From: Puniceicoccaceae bacterium 5H
Lineage (GTDB): Bacteria; Verrucomicrobiota; Verrucomicrobiia; Opitutales; Oceanipulchritudinaceae
Assembly: GCA_009772895.1 (NCBI GenBank)
Contig: WOUP01000018.1
Coordinates: 1 to 64,000 of the forward strand
DNA length: 64,000 bases
Direction: 5' to 3'
Shown here: piece after piece, positions 1 through 8,700 of the stretch
Numbering within the stretch: the stretch's first letter is position 1
How the letters are laid out: the number at the start of each line of letters is the position of its first letter
Translations under genes and position numbers: made by a program
The notes under the pieces: model-generated
Databases searched by the model: none
Seen by the model: the letters and a program-made list of their open reading frames with translations, nothing else
What the model was told of the DNA's origin: nothing

Positions 1-2
1 GG

Positions 3-134
3 CTCACGCTGGGCGGGCGGGGCATCAGCCTCTCCGGCGCTTGGGAAGGGGATTGGCGGTCGCTCTCCGATCCGGGTCAGGTGGTCGTGCCCGCGACCTC
101 CGCCGTGGTGGTGCGCCTCAATCTGCAGCCGTAG
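3..134 (+). CDS. C-terminal end of a gene cut by the window edge (possible glycoside hydrolase beta-domain)
   Basis: An open frame enters from the left edge and stops at TAG 132-134, giving about 43 residues. The tail has a W-G-D-W-R-S-L pattern followed by V-V-V-P-A-T-S-A-V-V-V-R-L, which looks like the last beta strands of a C-terminal all-beta domain of a sugar-active enzyme. That resemblance is impressionistic; the family cannot be named from so little. It converges on the esterase gene downstream and their 3' ends overlap by 17 bases. Confidence 0.45.
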   Translation, partial: LTLGGRGISLSGAWEGDWRSLSDPGQVVVPATSAVVVRLNLQP

Positions 135-1707
135 CCGCTTCGCCCAGCAGCGCCACCAGCCCCTGGGCAAAGCCAAACTGCCAGGCGTAATCGTCGTGGC
201 CCCCGGCAAACTCCCGGTAGGTGACGTCGTAGCCTTTGGCGTGCAGGATGTCGCGCAGGGCCCGGTTGGTTGGGCGGATGTCGGAGGCGGTTTCCAACGT
301 CCCGGCTTCCAGATAGAAGCGGATGAGTCGGTGGTCGCTCGCGGCGAACTGACGGTTCAGCCAGGCCGGCTCGCTTTCCGCCCCAGCGGGCCCCTCGGCC
401 CCTTCCGGCGCCCACCAATAGGAGCCGGACTGGCTGAGCACGGCGCCAAAGGCCGCGGGTTGGAAAAAGGCGACCGAGCTGGCGGCCAGCCCCCCGTAGC
501 TGGCGCCGGCCAGCACGCGCTGCTGCGGATCGTCCGTAAACGTGCAGTAGTGCTCCAGCCAGGGTAATAGTTCTGTGGCCAGGCTCTCCGCGAATACCGG
601 ATTGGCCGGCAGTTCCTCGCTGCGGGACTGGCTGGTCGGATTGGAGACGAAGACGGCGATCGTAGGCGGAATCTGCCCCTCCGCGATCAGGTGATCGAGG
701 ATCGCCGGCCCCGGGATCTGCTCCAGATAGCGGTCGGCATCGAAGACGATCAGCAGCGGCATCTCCGGTCCTCCCTCGGGGGCCTGGGCGGGCGTGTAGA
801 GCGTGATATCGCGGCGGTTGCCCAGCAGCTGACTCTCGAACCAGTGCGTCTGCAGCTTTCCGGCAGGGACATCGGTTTGCTCCCACATGGGTGCTGCGCC
901 CGTCAGGTCGATGCACGAATGGGCCTCAAAGCGGTCCAGTGCGGCCGCTGACGGCCAACGGTGCGGGTTCAAGGGGTCGGCCTGCGTCACCGCCAGAATC
1001 GCGCGGCGTAGTTCCTGCCGCGTCGATCCCGGCCCGAATGGTGCGTTGGGGGCCAGCTTGTAGGTCATGCGCAGCCCGCGCGGCATTTCGGCTGTGTAAT
1101 ACCAGACGTTCGTCCCCGGTAGCTGCTGAAAGAGGTTGTCTTCCTTGCGAGGGCTGAAGACGGGCCAATTGAGAAACACGCTGCGGGTCTGCGCGTCCCC
1201 GTGCCAGAGAAAGGTCACCCATACATGGGCCTCGTCCTTGGGCTCGATCAGGGGCGCACCCTGTTGCGCGACGGCCTGCCAGAACGCAGCTTCGGCGGTG
1301 GCGTTGCCTGCCTCGACCGCATCCCGCAACGCCTGCAGGCGCGGGCTCTGCAGGTCCACGGCGCAGCGGTCCGGCGTCGGTTGTTGCGCCGGAGGCACGA
1401 TGGCGCCGACCGCAAGCTCGGCAGGGGGCTCGGGCGCGGCAAACCCGAGGGTATAGGTGCCGGAGGCCTCGGCGACAAAACCGAAGGTTTTCGGGCCGCC
1501 TTCCCAGGCAAAGGTGCGTATATGCTCGTGTTGAGGCCCGGCGAGTTGGAGTTCGCGCGGCACACCGGGCGCGGTCCGGGCGGTGAAGGTCACGTAGTCA
1601 CCCCGGTCGAGATCGAGCGTAGTGGTGGGGCTGCCGCACAGGAAGGCCGCGAGCGGAAACATTCCGCTCGCGGCCAACCGCAGCAAGAGGCGGATCTTGC
1701 GTGGCAT
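118..1707 (-). CDS. Enterochelin-esterase-like alpha/beta hydrolase (Fes type)
   Basis: A 529-residue protein with an N-terminal signal-like segment (basic start, hydrophobic to about residue 25), a beta-rich N-terminal region and a C-terminal esterase-D/Fes-type hydrolase domain from about residue 285. The nucleophile elbow G-A-S-Y-G-G places the catalytic Ser near residue 403, and a late G-G-H motif places the catalytic His near residue 504. Fes-family enzymes hydrolyse the trilactone backbone of catecholate siderophores to release iron. E. coli Fes is cytoplasmic; the possible signal sequence here suggests a periplasmic or lipid-anchored version. It lies 6 bases after the TonB receptor on the same strand, so the two are almost certainly co-transcribed. 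Substrate is inferred from family and context. Confidence 0.85.
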   Translation of the reverse strand: MPRKIRLLLRLAASGMFPLAAFLCGSPTTTLDLDRGDYVTFTARTAPGVPRELQLAGPQHEHIRTFAWEGGPKTFGFVAEASGTYTLGFAAPEPPAELAVGAIVPPAQQPTPDRCAVDLQSPRLQALRDAVEAGNATAEAAFWQAVAQQGAPLIEPKDEAHVWVTFLWHGDAQTRSVFLNWPVFSPRKEDNLFQQLPGTNVWYYTAEMPRGLRMTYKLAPNAPFGPGSTRQELRRAILAVTQADPLNPHRWPSAAALDRFEAHSCIDLTGAAPMWEQTDVPAGKLQTHWFESQLLGNRRDITLYTPAQAPEGGPEMPLLIVFDADRYLEQIPGPAILDHLIAEGQIPPTIAVFVSNPTSQSRSEELPANPVFAESLATELLPWLEHYCTFTDDPQQRVLAGASYGGLAASSVAFFQPAAFGAVLSQSGSYWWAPEGAEGPAGAESEPAWLNRQFAASDHRLIRFYLEAGTLETASDIRPTNRALRDILHAKGYDVTYREFAGGHDDYAWQFGFAQGLVALLGEAATAAD

Positions 1708-1713
1708 GGAGGC

Positions 1714-3756
1714 CTAGAAATGGTAGGTGGCCGAGACGAAGTAGCGGCGGCCATCTTCGTTGTATTCGCTGCTCTCGGTGCGCTCGATGCGCTTGTCACC
1801 GATATTGAGGATGCCGGTGCGGCAGGTGAAGCTTTCGGACACCTTGTAGCGCAGGCCGACGTCGAAGAGCGTGTAGGCCGACTGCGTGGCGGTCCCGCGT
1901 GTGGAGGCCTGAATGTACTGCTCCCCAATGTATTCGGCGGTGGTGTAGAACGAGAGCACGTCGGTCGGGCGCCAATCGAGGGTCACGCTGCCGGAGTGTT
2001 CCGGTTGGTAAATCAGCGGGATCGCGTCTTCATAGGAGAGGTTTTGCGAATCGAGATAGGTGTAGCTGACGCGCAGGCCCACGGTGTCGGTGATGTCGCC
2101 GTTGACGCTGACTTCGACGCCCTCGGACTCGACGCGTGCGATGTTCTGGTAGGAGAAGATCGGGCGGCCGTCTTCGAGGAAGCCGACGAAGTTCGGGTAG
2201 CTCGGGGCGAGGTCGGGGTCGCGCGTGCGGCTGGAGATGTCGATCATGTTTTCCAGCTCGTTGTGGAAGTAGGTGATCGAGGCCGCCCAGCGCACATCGT
2301 CGTAGCGCACGCCAAATTCATAGCTGGTGCTCTCCTCGGGCTCGAGGTCTTCGGAGCCGATGATGTAGCAGCCTTCGGTCGCGCTGCCGCAGGAGACGGA
2401 ACCCCAGTTGGGGCTGTTTTGCAGCAGGGTGGGGGCGCGGAAGGCTTCGGCCCAGCCCGCGCGGAAGCTTAGCTTTTCGATTGGCTTGTAGATCAGGTAG
2501 GCGCGGGGGCTATGATGGCCGCCAAAGTTCTCGTGGTCGTCGAAGCGATCGCCCACGGTCAGCGTCAGATCTTCGAGCAGGCTGATTTCGTCTTCGACGA
2601 AGAACGCGTACTGGTCGACCTGCGTCGTGGGGTCTACGCCATAGTCGGGCGCGCCAGGCCAGCCGGCGAGCAGCGCCGCGTCTTCGAGCTCCTGATGCCG
2701 GAACTCGCCCCCGAAGCTGAAGGTCTGGCGGGCGGCGTCCCAAGGCAGGACCATGCGCGCATCCGTCGTCCAGTTGTTGGCCTCGTTGGGGTTCGTTTCG
2801 CCCGTGGTGCTGCCGTCGAGGTTTTCGATCTTGTCGCCGAAGAAGCGCAGACGCCCATCGCCGAAGTCGAAGAAATGCTCCGCCGTGACCATGTAGTCCT
2901 GGCGCTCCATGGTGAAGTCGTCGTGCGTCTGGCGGCTGAAGCCGTATTGGCCGGAGATGCGCGTGTCCTCCGAAGGCGTCCAGTCCATCGTGCCGTTGAC
3001 GAACTTCTCGTCCTGCTCGGGCATGCCTTCGAGACCGGAGGGGTTGAGCGTGTCGTCGTCCGCCTCGCGGTGGTCATAGCCACCCCACACCTTGACGCCC
3101 AGTGTGTTGTCGATGATTGGGCCGCTGACGAAGAAGCCGGCCTTGTAGGAGTCGCCGGCGTCGCGCTCTTCCTGGAACACATAATCGGCGCTGAGGGAGC
3201 CGCTCCAGGTGCTGCCCACGGGCTTGGTGATGACGTTGATCACGCCGCCGATCGCATCCGAGCCGTAGAGTGACGACATCGGGCCGCGCACGACCTCGAT
3301 GCGCTGGATGGCCTCGATCGGCACCCAGCTGGCATCGTAGTCGTTGCCGCGAAACATGGCGGACTCCGAGTTGACGCGTTTGCCGTCGATCATGATCAGC
3401 GTGTAGGCGCTGGAGAGGCCGCGCAGCTGCAGCTTGCGCTGGTTGCCGCTGCGACTCACGGTGACGCCTTCCACCAGGCCGAGCGCCTGCGTGATGTCCT
3501 GGATCGGGCGCATCTCCAGATCTTCGTTCGAGACGACCGAGATGCTGGCCGGCGCGTCTTCGATCAGCATGGAGCGAGACGAGGCCGTGACGACCTGGGG
3601 CGCCAGTTCGAAGGCGTTTTCGCTGTCGTCGGCTGTTTGGGCTAGGAGGGAAACCGTTCCCGTAGCCGCCAAAAGGCCGAGCGCGAGCGACTGTTGCAGG
3701 CTGCCGAAACGATGCAGCTTGGAGTGAGCGCGAGAGGGTGTGGTACGAACCAACAT
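1714..3756 (-). CDS. TonB-dependent receptor, catecholate-siderophore/colicin type (FepA/CirA-like)
   Basis: A 680-residue outer-membrane receptor. It has an N-terminal signal peptide ending near A-Q (residue 40), a plug domain (about 55-165) with the family-typical stretches L-R-G-L-S-S, M-I-D-G-K-R and I-E-V-V-R-G-P, G-S-D-A-I-G-G-V-I-N-V-I-T, then a 22-strand-type barrel ending in Y-H-F. It probably imports a ferric catecholate or a breakdown product, with energy from TonB. The esterase gene follows at once. The start codon at 3756 is the only plausible one before the signal peptide; there is no Shine-Dalgarno sequence, and the ATG overlaps one copy of the TGATATTGAGAC element that is probably the iron-responsive control site. 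Confidence 0.93.
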   Translation of the reverse strand: MLVRTTPSRAHSKLHRFGSLQQSLALGLLAATGTVSLLAQTADDSENAFELAPQVVTASSRSMLIEDAPASISVVSNEDLEMRPIQDITQALGLVEGVTVSRSGNQRKLQLRGLSSAYTLIMIDGKRVNSESAMFRGNDYDASWVPIEAIQRIEVVRGPMSSLYGSDAIGGVINVITKPVGSTWSGSLSADYVFQEERDAGDSYKAGFFVSGPIIDNTLGVKVWGGYDHREADDDTLNPSGLEGMPEQDEKFVNGTMDWTPSEDTRISGQYGFSRQTHDDFTMERQDYMVTAEHFFDFGDGRLRFFGDKIENLDGSTTGETNPNEANNWTTDARMVLPWDAARQTFSFGGEFRHQELEDAALLAGWPGAPDYGVDPTTQVDQYAFFVEDEISLLEDLTLTVGDRFDDHENFGGHHSPRAYLIYKPIEKLSFRAGWAEAFRAPTLLQNSPNWGSVSCGSATEGCYIIGSEDLEPEESTSYEFGVRYDDVRWAASITYFHNELENMIDISSRTRDPDLAPSYPNFVGFLEDGRPIFSYQNIARVESEGVEVSVNGDITDTVGLRVSYTYLDSQNLSYEDAIPLIYQPEHSGSVTLDWRPTDVLSFYTTAEYIGEQYIQASTRGTATQSAYTLFDVGLRYKVSESFTCRTGILNIGDKRIERTESSEYNEDGRRYFVSATYHF

Positions 3757-3823
3757 GATATTGAGACACAGTCTACTCGCTAAAATTAAGTCAAGCTTCT
3801 ATCGCGATGAAGTCTCAATATCA
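3756..3823. promoter_or_regulatory. Inverted pair of 12-bp elements upstream of the siderophore receptor (candidate operator)
   Basis: TGATATTGAGAC occurs at 3756-3767 and its exact reverse complement at 3812-3823, 44 bases apart, flanking the AT-rich promoter region of the receptor gene. A near copy (TGATATTGAAAC) sits at 4479-4490 upstream of the DsbA-like gene. It is not a classical Fur box, but repetition at the iron genes fits a Fur-like or other metal regulator. The sequence match is seen; the function is inferred. Confidence 0.55.
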
Positions 3824-3835
3824 ATTGCGACAACT

Positions 3836-4474
3836 TTAGCGCATCTGCTGTAGCTGCGCGATCTTGCGGCGGACCGCTTCCACCGTCGTATCGCCTTCGA
3901 TGCGCAGCTCGATGGTGGCGCCATCCCAACGCTGCTTGCGCAGGATGAGCGTCGGCAGGGTGGTGATTTTCAGTTCTTTCACCGCTGCGAGTTGCGCCTG
4001 CACATATGCCTCTGTCTCATCGGCCTCCAGGCAGGCTTGCAAGGCCTCCATCTCGACGCTCTCCAGATCTTCAGTCTCGAAGATGAGAAAGGCCGGGCGC
4101 TGATCGCTGTGCGCAAAGAGGAACGCGTTATTTTGCCAATACAGCCCCTGTGCGTGCAGGCAATGCGCTACCCTCAGGATCGTCGCGTCCTCGCCTGGAT
4201 CGGTCAGGGTGTCGAGCATGGACCAAGACACTTTGCCGGTGTCGATGAACTGCTGCTTGAGCGGCGGGAAAATGGCTTCGTGAAACTGCTGGCAGTGCGA
4301 GCAGCCAAAGCTGCGGACCTCCAGGATGGAGATGGGAGCGTCTGCCGCGCCCAGGGTCGGGCGTTCCGGGGCACCGAAGAGGCTCTGGCCGAGGGCAAGC
4401 AAGCTCACGCCGAGCACAAGCCAGAACTGCGGGCGTAGGAGAAAGGCGACTGGAGGGAACGGCAGGTGTTGCAT
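3836..4474 (-). CDS. DsbA-like thioredoxin-fold protein, membrane-anchored or exported
   Basis: A 212-residue protein starting at ATG 4474; the open frame continues upstream but the extension is antisense to the next gene and looks non-coding. Residues 8-35 form a hydrophobic signal/anchor. The thioredoxin-like domain follows, with C-S-H-C as the redox-active CxxC motif and T-T-L-P-T as the cis-proline loop. The family makes or shuffles disulphides in the periplasm, or serves as a DsbA/DsbG-type protein. It lies between the siderophore receptor and a second esterase, suggesting it helps fold these exported proteins, though that link is inferred from position. The 12-bp element found at the receptor is only 4 bases before this ATG. 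Confidence 0.82.
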   Translation of the reverse strand: MQHLPFPPVAFLLRPQFWLVLGVSLLALGQSLFGAPERPTLGAADAPISILEVRSFGCSHCQQFHEAIFPPLKQQFIDTGKVSWSMLDTLTDPGEDATILRVAHCLHAQGLYWQNNAFLFAHSDQRPAFLIFETEDLESVEMEALQACLEADETEAYVQAQLAAVKELKITTLPTLILRKQRWDGATIELRIEGDTTVEAVRRKIAQLQQMR

Positions 4475-4478
4475 CTTC

Positions 4479-4490
4479 TGATATTGAAAC
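4479..4490. promoter_or_regulatory. Third copy of the 12-bp candidate iron-control element
   Basis: TGATATTGAAAC matches 11 of 12 positions of the elements at 3756 and 3812. It lies in the 60-base divergent gap between the thioredoxin-fold gene (minus) and the IroE-like esterase (plus), so one regulator could control both. Confidence 0.5.
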
Positions 4491-4534
4491 TTAATCGCAA
4501 ATAGGCTGTGCTTGTAAATCATTTCCACCTGCTC

Positions 4535-5401
4535 ATGCGCATTTTCTTCTCTTTGATCCTGATCGCCTTCGGCGGCCTCGCGCTGGAGGCCCGCCCCAAC
4601 CTCGACCAGCCGATGGCTGCCTCGATGCTCGACCACGGTTCCGCCTATTATCGCGTGGAGACGCTGCCTTTCACCTCGATCGACGGGGAGCGTGCCTACC
4701 GCGTCTACGTCGCGATCCCCAAGCGGGAGGCTCCGGAGTCGGGCTTTCCGGTGCTCTATCTGCTGGATGGTAATGCATCCTTGCCGTTGCTGACAGACGA
4801 CGTGCTGGCGGAACTCGCGCCGGAAGGTCTGCCCGCCATCGTGGCGATTGGCTCGCCCAACGGCCTGCGGCTCGACCCGGAGACGCGCGCCTACGATTAC
4901 ACCGCGCGGGCGGGGCAAGACCCCCACGGGCGCGCCACCGGCGGGGCGGACGCGTTTCTGGAGCTGATCGAAACGCGCATCCAGCCGGCGGTGGCGGAAC
5001 AGGTATCCGTCGATCCGGCGCGCCAGACGTTGTGGGGGCACTCCTACGGCGGGCTGTTTGTCTTGCACACGCTCTTCACTCATCCAGAAGCATTTACGCG
5101 CTACGCGGCGGCGAGCCCGTCCCTGTGGCTCGACCCGTCGCAGATGGCTGCCGATGAGGCCGCGTTTGCCGCAAAGTCACGCTCGGCCCCGGTGCCGCTG
5201 CTCCTGATGGCGGGGACTGCCGAAGACGGCCGCGGCCACCGCAAGGACCACGATCCGCACGCGCGGCAGAAGTTTGTGCAGCGCTTGCACGCATTGGATG
5301 GCTTGAACCTGCGCTTCGTGGAATTCGAAGGCCTCGGCCACGGCCCGATGTTCAACGCCTCTCTGCTGCGCACCCTGCAATGGCTCGCACCGGAGGAGTG
5401 A
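4535..5401 (+). CDS. Siderophore esterase-like alpha/beta hydrolase (IroE/BesA family), exported
   Basis: A 288-residue protein if it starts at ATG 4535, which gives a clean signal peptide (M-R-I-F-F-S-L-I-L-I-A-F-G-G). An in-frame GTG at 4508 would add nine residues. The fold is an esterase-D type hydrolase: V-L-Y-L-L-D-G-N near residue 85, nucleophile elbow G-H-S-Y-G-G (Ser near 170), and a C-terminal G-L-G-H-G-P-M carrying the catalytic His. IroE and BesA cleave linear or cyclic catecholate siderophores such as salmochelin and bacillibactin. With the Fes-like gene and receptor in the same locus this gives two complementary siderophore hydrolases. Exact substrate is unknown. Confidence 0.85.
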   Translation: MRIFFSLILIAFGGLALEARPNLDQPMAASMLDHGSAYYRVETLPFTSIDGERAYRVYVAIPKREAPESGFPVLYLLDGNASLPLLTDDVLAELAPEGLPAIVAIGSPNGLRLDPETRAYDYTARAGQDPHGRATGGADAFLELIETRIQPAVAEQVSVDPARQTLWGHSYGGLFVLHTLFTHPEAFTRYAAASPSLWLDPSQMAADEAAFAAKSRSAPVPLLLMAGTAEDGRGHRKDHDPHARQKFVQRLHALDGLNLRFVEFEGLGHGPMFNASLLRTLQWLAPEE

Positions 5402-5493
5402 GCGGCGGGATCAGCAGCAGCCCAAATGCGGCGTCACCGGTATGAAGGTCGCTGGTGGCACCCGCTACGGGGTGCGGGCGTGGGGGCTGGGGC

Positions 5494-5733
5494 CCGGTGG
5501 TGTCGGACGCCTGCGGCTCCCTCAACCACCGGCTATAAGCTATGACCCCTCCGGGGTCGGCAAGGGGGGGGATTGCTCGATTGGGAGGTGGAGTGCGGGG
5601 TGCTGCACCGTTAGGTACTAGACGTGCTAACACCCAACGCGGCATAGGTGGCCGCGCCTTCCACCACCCGCATCCCGGCGGGATGCCAGCCTCTAGCCGG
5701 TGGTTGAGCCTGCTATGCGGGCGACACCACCGG
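5494..5733. repeat. Pair of inverted hairpin repeats (REPIN-like, about 240 bp)
   Basis: The left unit reads CCGGTGGTGTCG (5494-5505), 15 nt, then CTCAACCACCGGCTA (5521-5535). The right unit contains the exact reverse complements TAGCCGGTGGTTGAG (5694-5708) and CGACACCACCGG (5722-5733), 13 nt apart. Inside each unit, next to the arms, is a short hairpin: GACCCC-TCC-GGGGTC (5544-5558) on the left and GCATCCC-GGC-GGGATGC (5670-5686) on the right. The two small hairpins differ in sequence but both pair, so structure seems kept. This fills most of the 380-base gap between the esterase and the DUF5107 gene, with no gene visible in it. Confidence 0.75.
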
Positions 5734-5782
5734 AACCCATGAGGTAATGCGGGGGCACCTTGAAGAGGTGCTAGCAATGTCC

Positions 5783-8700
5783 TTATCCCAAGGCCTTGCG
5801 AGCGAGCTTTTCCAGTCGGTCGAGCTGGGCGTCGCGGGTCTCCTGTGGGTCTTCGTCGAAGACGAGCAGATTGGGCAGGGAGGTGGCGAAGTAATCGATT
5901 TTGGCCGGTTGGGGACGCGTCTCGGCAACGTAGGCCAGGATGCGCTGGAACAACGCCTGCGCATCGTCCGTGCGCCCCAACTCCTGCAGCGCACGACCGG
6001 CGTAGATCGAGAGCTCCGAAAACGGCACGACGGCCATCTGCTGGAAATCGCCTGTGGTCTGCACGCAACGCTCGAACGCCGCGACCGCTTCATCTTCGCG
6101 CCCCAGCGCACGCAAGGCCTTGCCGCGCCAGAAGTGGATGTCGGCCTGATTCTGCAACGGGTGGTAGGTCTCACCCAAGGTCTGCGGCGGCTCCAGGGCG
6201 CGCTCGCAATGATCGAGCGCGCGTTTGGGCTGCGGTGCTTTCAGGGCGGCTTGCGCGAGTAGCAGGTGGGCGCGCTTGTATTGCAGCAACACTTTGCCTT
6301 CGCCGCCCTCCCACGGGTGGAAGCGGCGCGAAAGCAGGAGATCCAGCGCGGCCTCGGGTTGGCGGTCGTCGTTGAGCAGCGTGGCGAACTCCACACAGGC
6401 ATCATCGCGCTCGCGCACGCGCTCCTCGTGCCGCAGCATAAACGCCAACCGGTCGGCGGTCGGGGCCTGCAGCTTCTTCTCCAGCTGGTCGGCCTCGAAA
6501 ACCAGGCGTGCGTCGGCCGGATCGGCGCTCAGGGCGCGACTGTAGGCATGTTGGGCCTGATCACCGTCCCGGCGCACGTTCCAGTAGGCGATGCCGAGGT
6601 TGCGCCAGGCAGTGGCAAAGTCCGGCTCATCGGCTACGCAGCGTTCCCAATGGGCGATGGCGCCCTCCTGCTGGGCCTTGTCGTAGAGGTAATTGCCGAG
6701 GCCAAATGCGGCGGTGGCGTCCGAGGGCTCTTGTTGCAGGGCCCAGTTGAGCACGAGCTGCTCATCCAGTCGCGAGGGGAAAAAGTAGTCGCGGGAAAGG
6801 CTATGGGCTTCGGTCAACTCGGCGGCCGCGGCATCGGTAAGCCCCATGCGGTCCAGCAGGAAGGCCAGCAAATAGTGGGTTGAAGGGCTGGCTGAGAGCA
6901 GCGGCGGCACTGCGACGGGCACCGGTGGCGTCTGGTGGTGCCAGAGCAATACCTGTACGGCATCCTCATCCAGTCCGGCGTTGGCGTAGGCAAACGCGAT
7001 GTCGAGCACCGTCTGGGCGTCGTTGCGCGTGCGTTGGTGCAGGGTATCGAAATCGTCCCGCAGCAGCGCCTCCTCCGCCAACGCCCACGGATCGAGCGGA
7101 TCGCGTTGCAGCACACGCTGCAGCCGGGCGAGTGCCTGGGGCTCGCGCTGATTGCGCCGGTCGAGCGCGGCCAGCAACACGAGAGCCTGATGGTGCCGCC
7201 GATTGGTCTCCAGCGCCTCCTCGGCGTGCTCGCGCGCCTTGCGCTCGTCGCTACGGCGCAGGTCGAGGCAGGCCAACTCAAAATAGGCCGGCGCGCGCCA
7301 GGCGTAGTTCCAGGTGGATTTATAGAGCGCCGCGTAGGCCTCCTCGCATCGTCCCAGGTAGCGCAGGGCGAGGCCGAGGTAGTAATGGGCTTCGCCGGTT
7401 TCGGGGTTGGGATGACGCGCAGTCAGCCGGTCGACCGCTCGTTGCAACGCGGCGCGGGCTTTTTCGAAAGCGCCTTGCCGCAGCAGCTTGCGCCCCAGCC
7501 CGAGGTGGGCGCGTGCTTCCCCGGGATCGCGGCGCAGCGCCTCTTGCCAATACGGCTCCGGCGCGCGGGTGGGGTGGCGGTATTGCTCCAGGTGTTCGGC
7601 GATCAGGATCAGCTCGTCGAGCGTGTCCGTTTCGGTGGGCGCGGGCGGTTCGGTGGCTTGTTCGCGATGGCGCACCGTTTGCGTTTGGGCTGCCGGGCGA
7701 TACCGCAGCAGCAACTTTCCGTGGGCGTCCATTACCCGTAGCTCGAAGTCGCTCAGCGGATGCCCCTCCAATGCAAAATCGGAACGTTGCCACGGCTGGT
7801 CGGGGGCGAGCGTGACCGTCGCCTGATGCACGGTGGTATCGCCGCGTTTCAGCTCGATCTGCGCCTGCTCGAACCGTCGGGAAGCGACCACCGCCGCCTC
7901 GAACTTGCCGTCTTCAAGCGCGACCAGGCGGATGGCTGCCTCTTCGCTGGCCTCCTGCACTGGCCCGATTTGCTGAAACGGCCACCAGCATTGCGAGAAG
8001 TGCTTTTCCTCCGTGGGCATGAGGTAGCTGAAGTCCGGCTGATTGTCCGTGTAGACACCTGCCATCAATTCCACGTAGGGGCCGCCAGTGTCGGTCAATT
8101 CGCGATCCCAGGCCCAGCCAAACGGATGGTTGCCCCAGGTCCACTGCTTCTTGCCTGGCGAGATGTGCCGGTTGGCGACGTGAATGAAGCCGCCTTGTTG
8201 GGCGAAGTCGTAGCCGCCGAAGAAGCCGTAGCCCGTCTCGCACACCATGTAGCTGGTGGGCACGGGAATGTTCTTGTACCAGCTCAGATCGTTGGCCCCT
8301 GGGCGGGCGGCATAGTCGATGCCGTAGTAGTGATTTTCGGCCTTGGGGAACGAGCTCATCGCCCGCACTGCGTGGTCGGCCACGTAGTGCACATCCGGCG
8401 GGAAAAAGCTCTGGTACTGGTCGTGCACGCGCGCGGCGATGTTGGCCCACCAGAGGAAAGTGTGGGCCCGCGGGGTGCGGTTGTGCAGGCGGGCGCGCAG
8501 CTCCACCACCGCGCTGCCCGGGCGCAGGCGGATGCCGTGCATGCCTTTCAGGCGGGTCAGCGGATCGAGCTCGGACATCCAGACCGTGCGCGCGCCGTCG
8601 TCCTCTTCCTCAATGTAGACGTCGGTCGGCAGGAAGGTGCCCGGGCGGTGGTGCTGGGGCCAGTTAAACTCGGCTCCGCCTGAGATCCAGGGGCCGGCGA

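Noticed and set aside
4475-5083. Upstream extension of the thioredoxin-fold gene to about 415 codons
   Set aside because: The extra part is antisense to the IroE-like esterase and lacks protein-like composition; ATG 4474 gives a normal signal/anchor.
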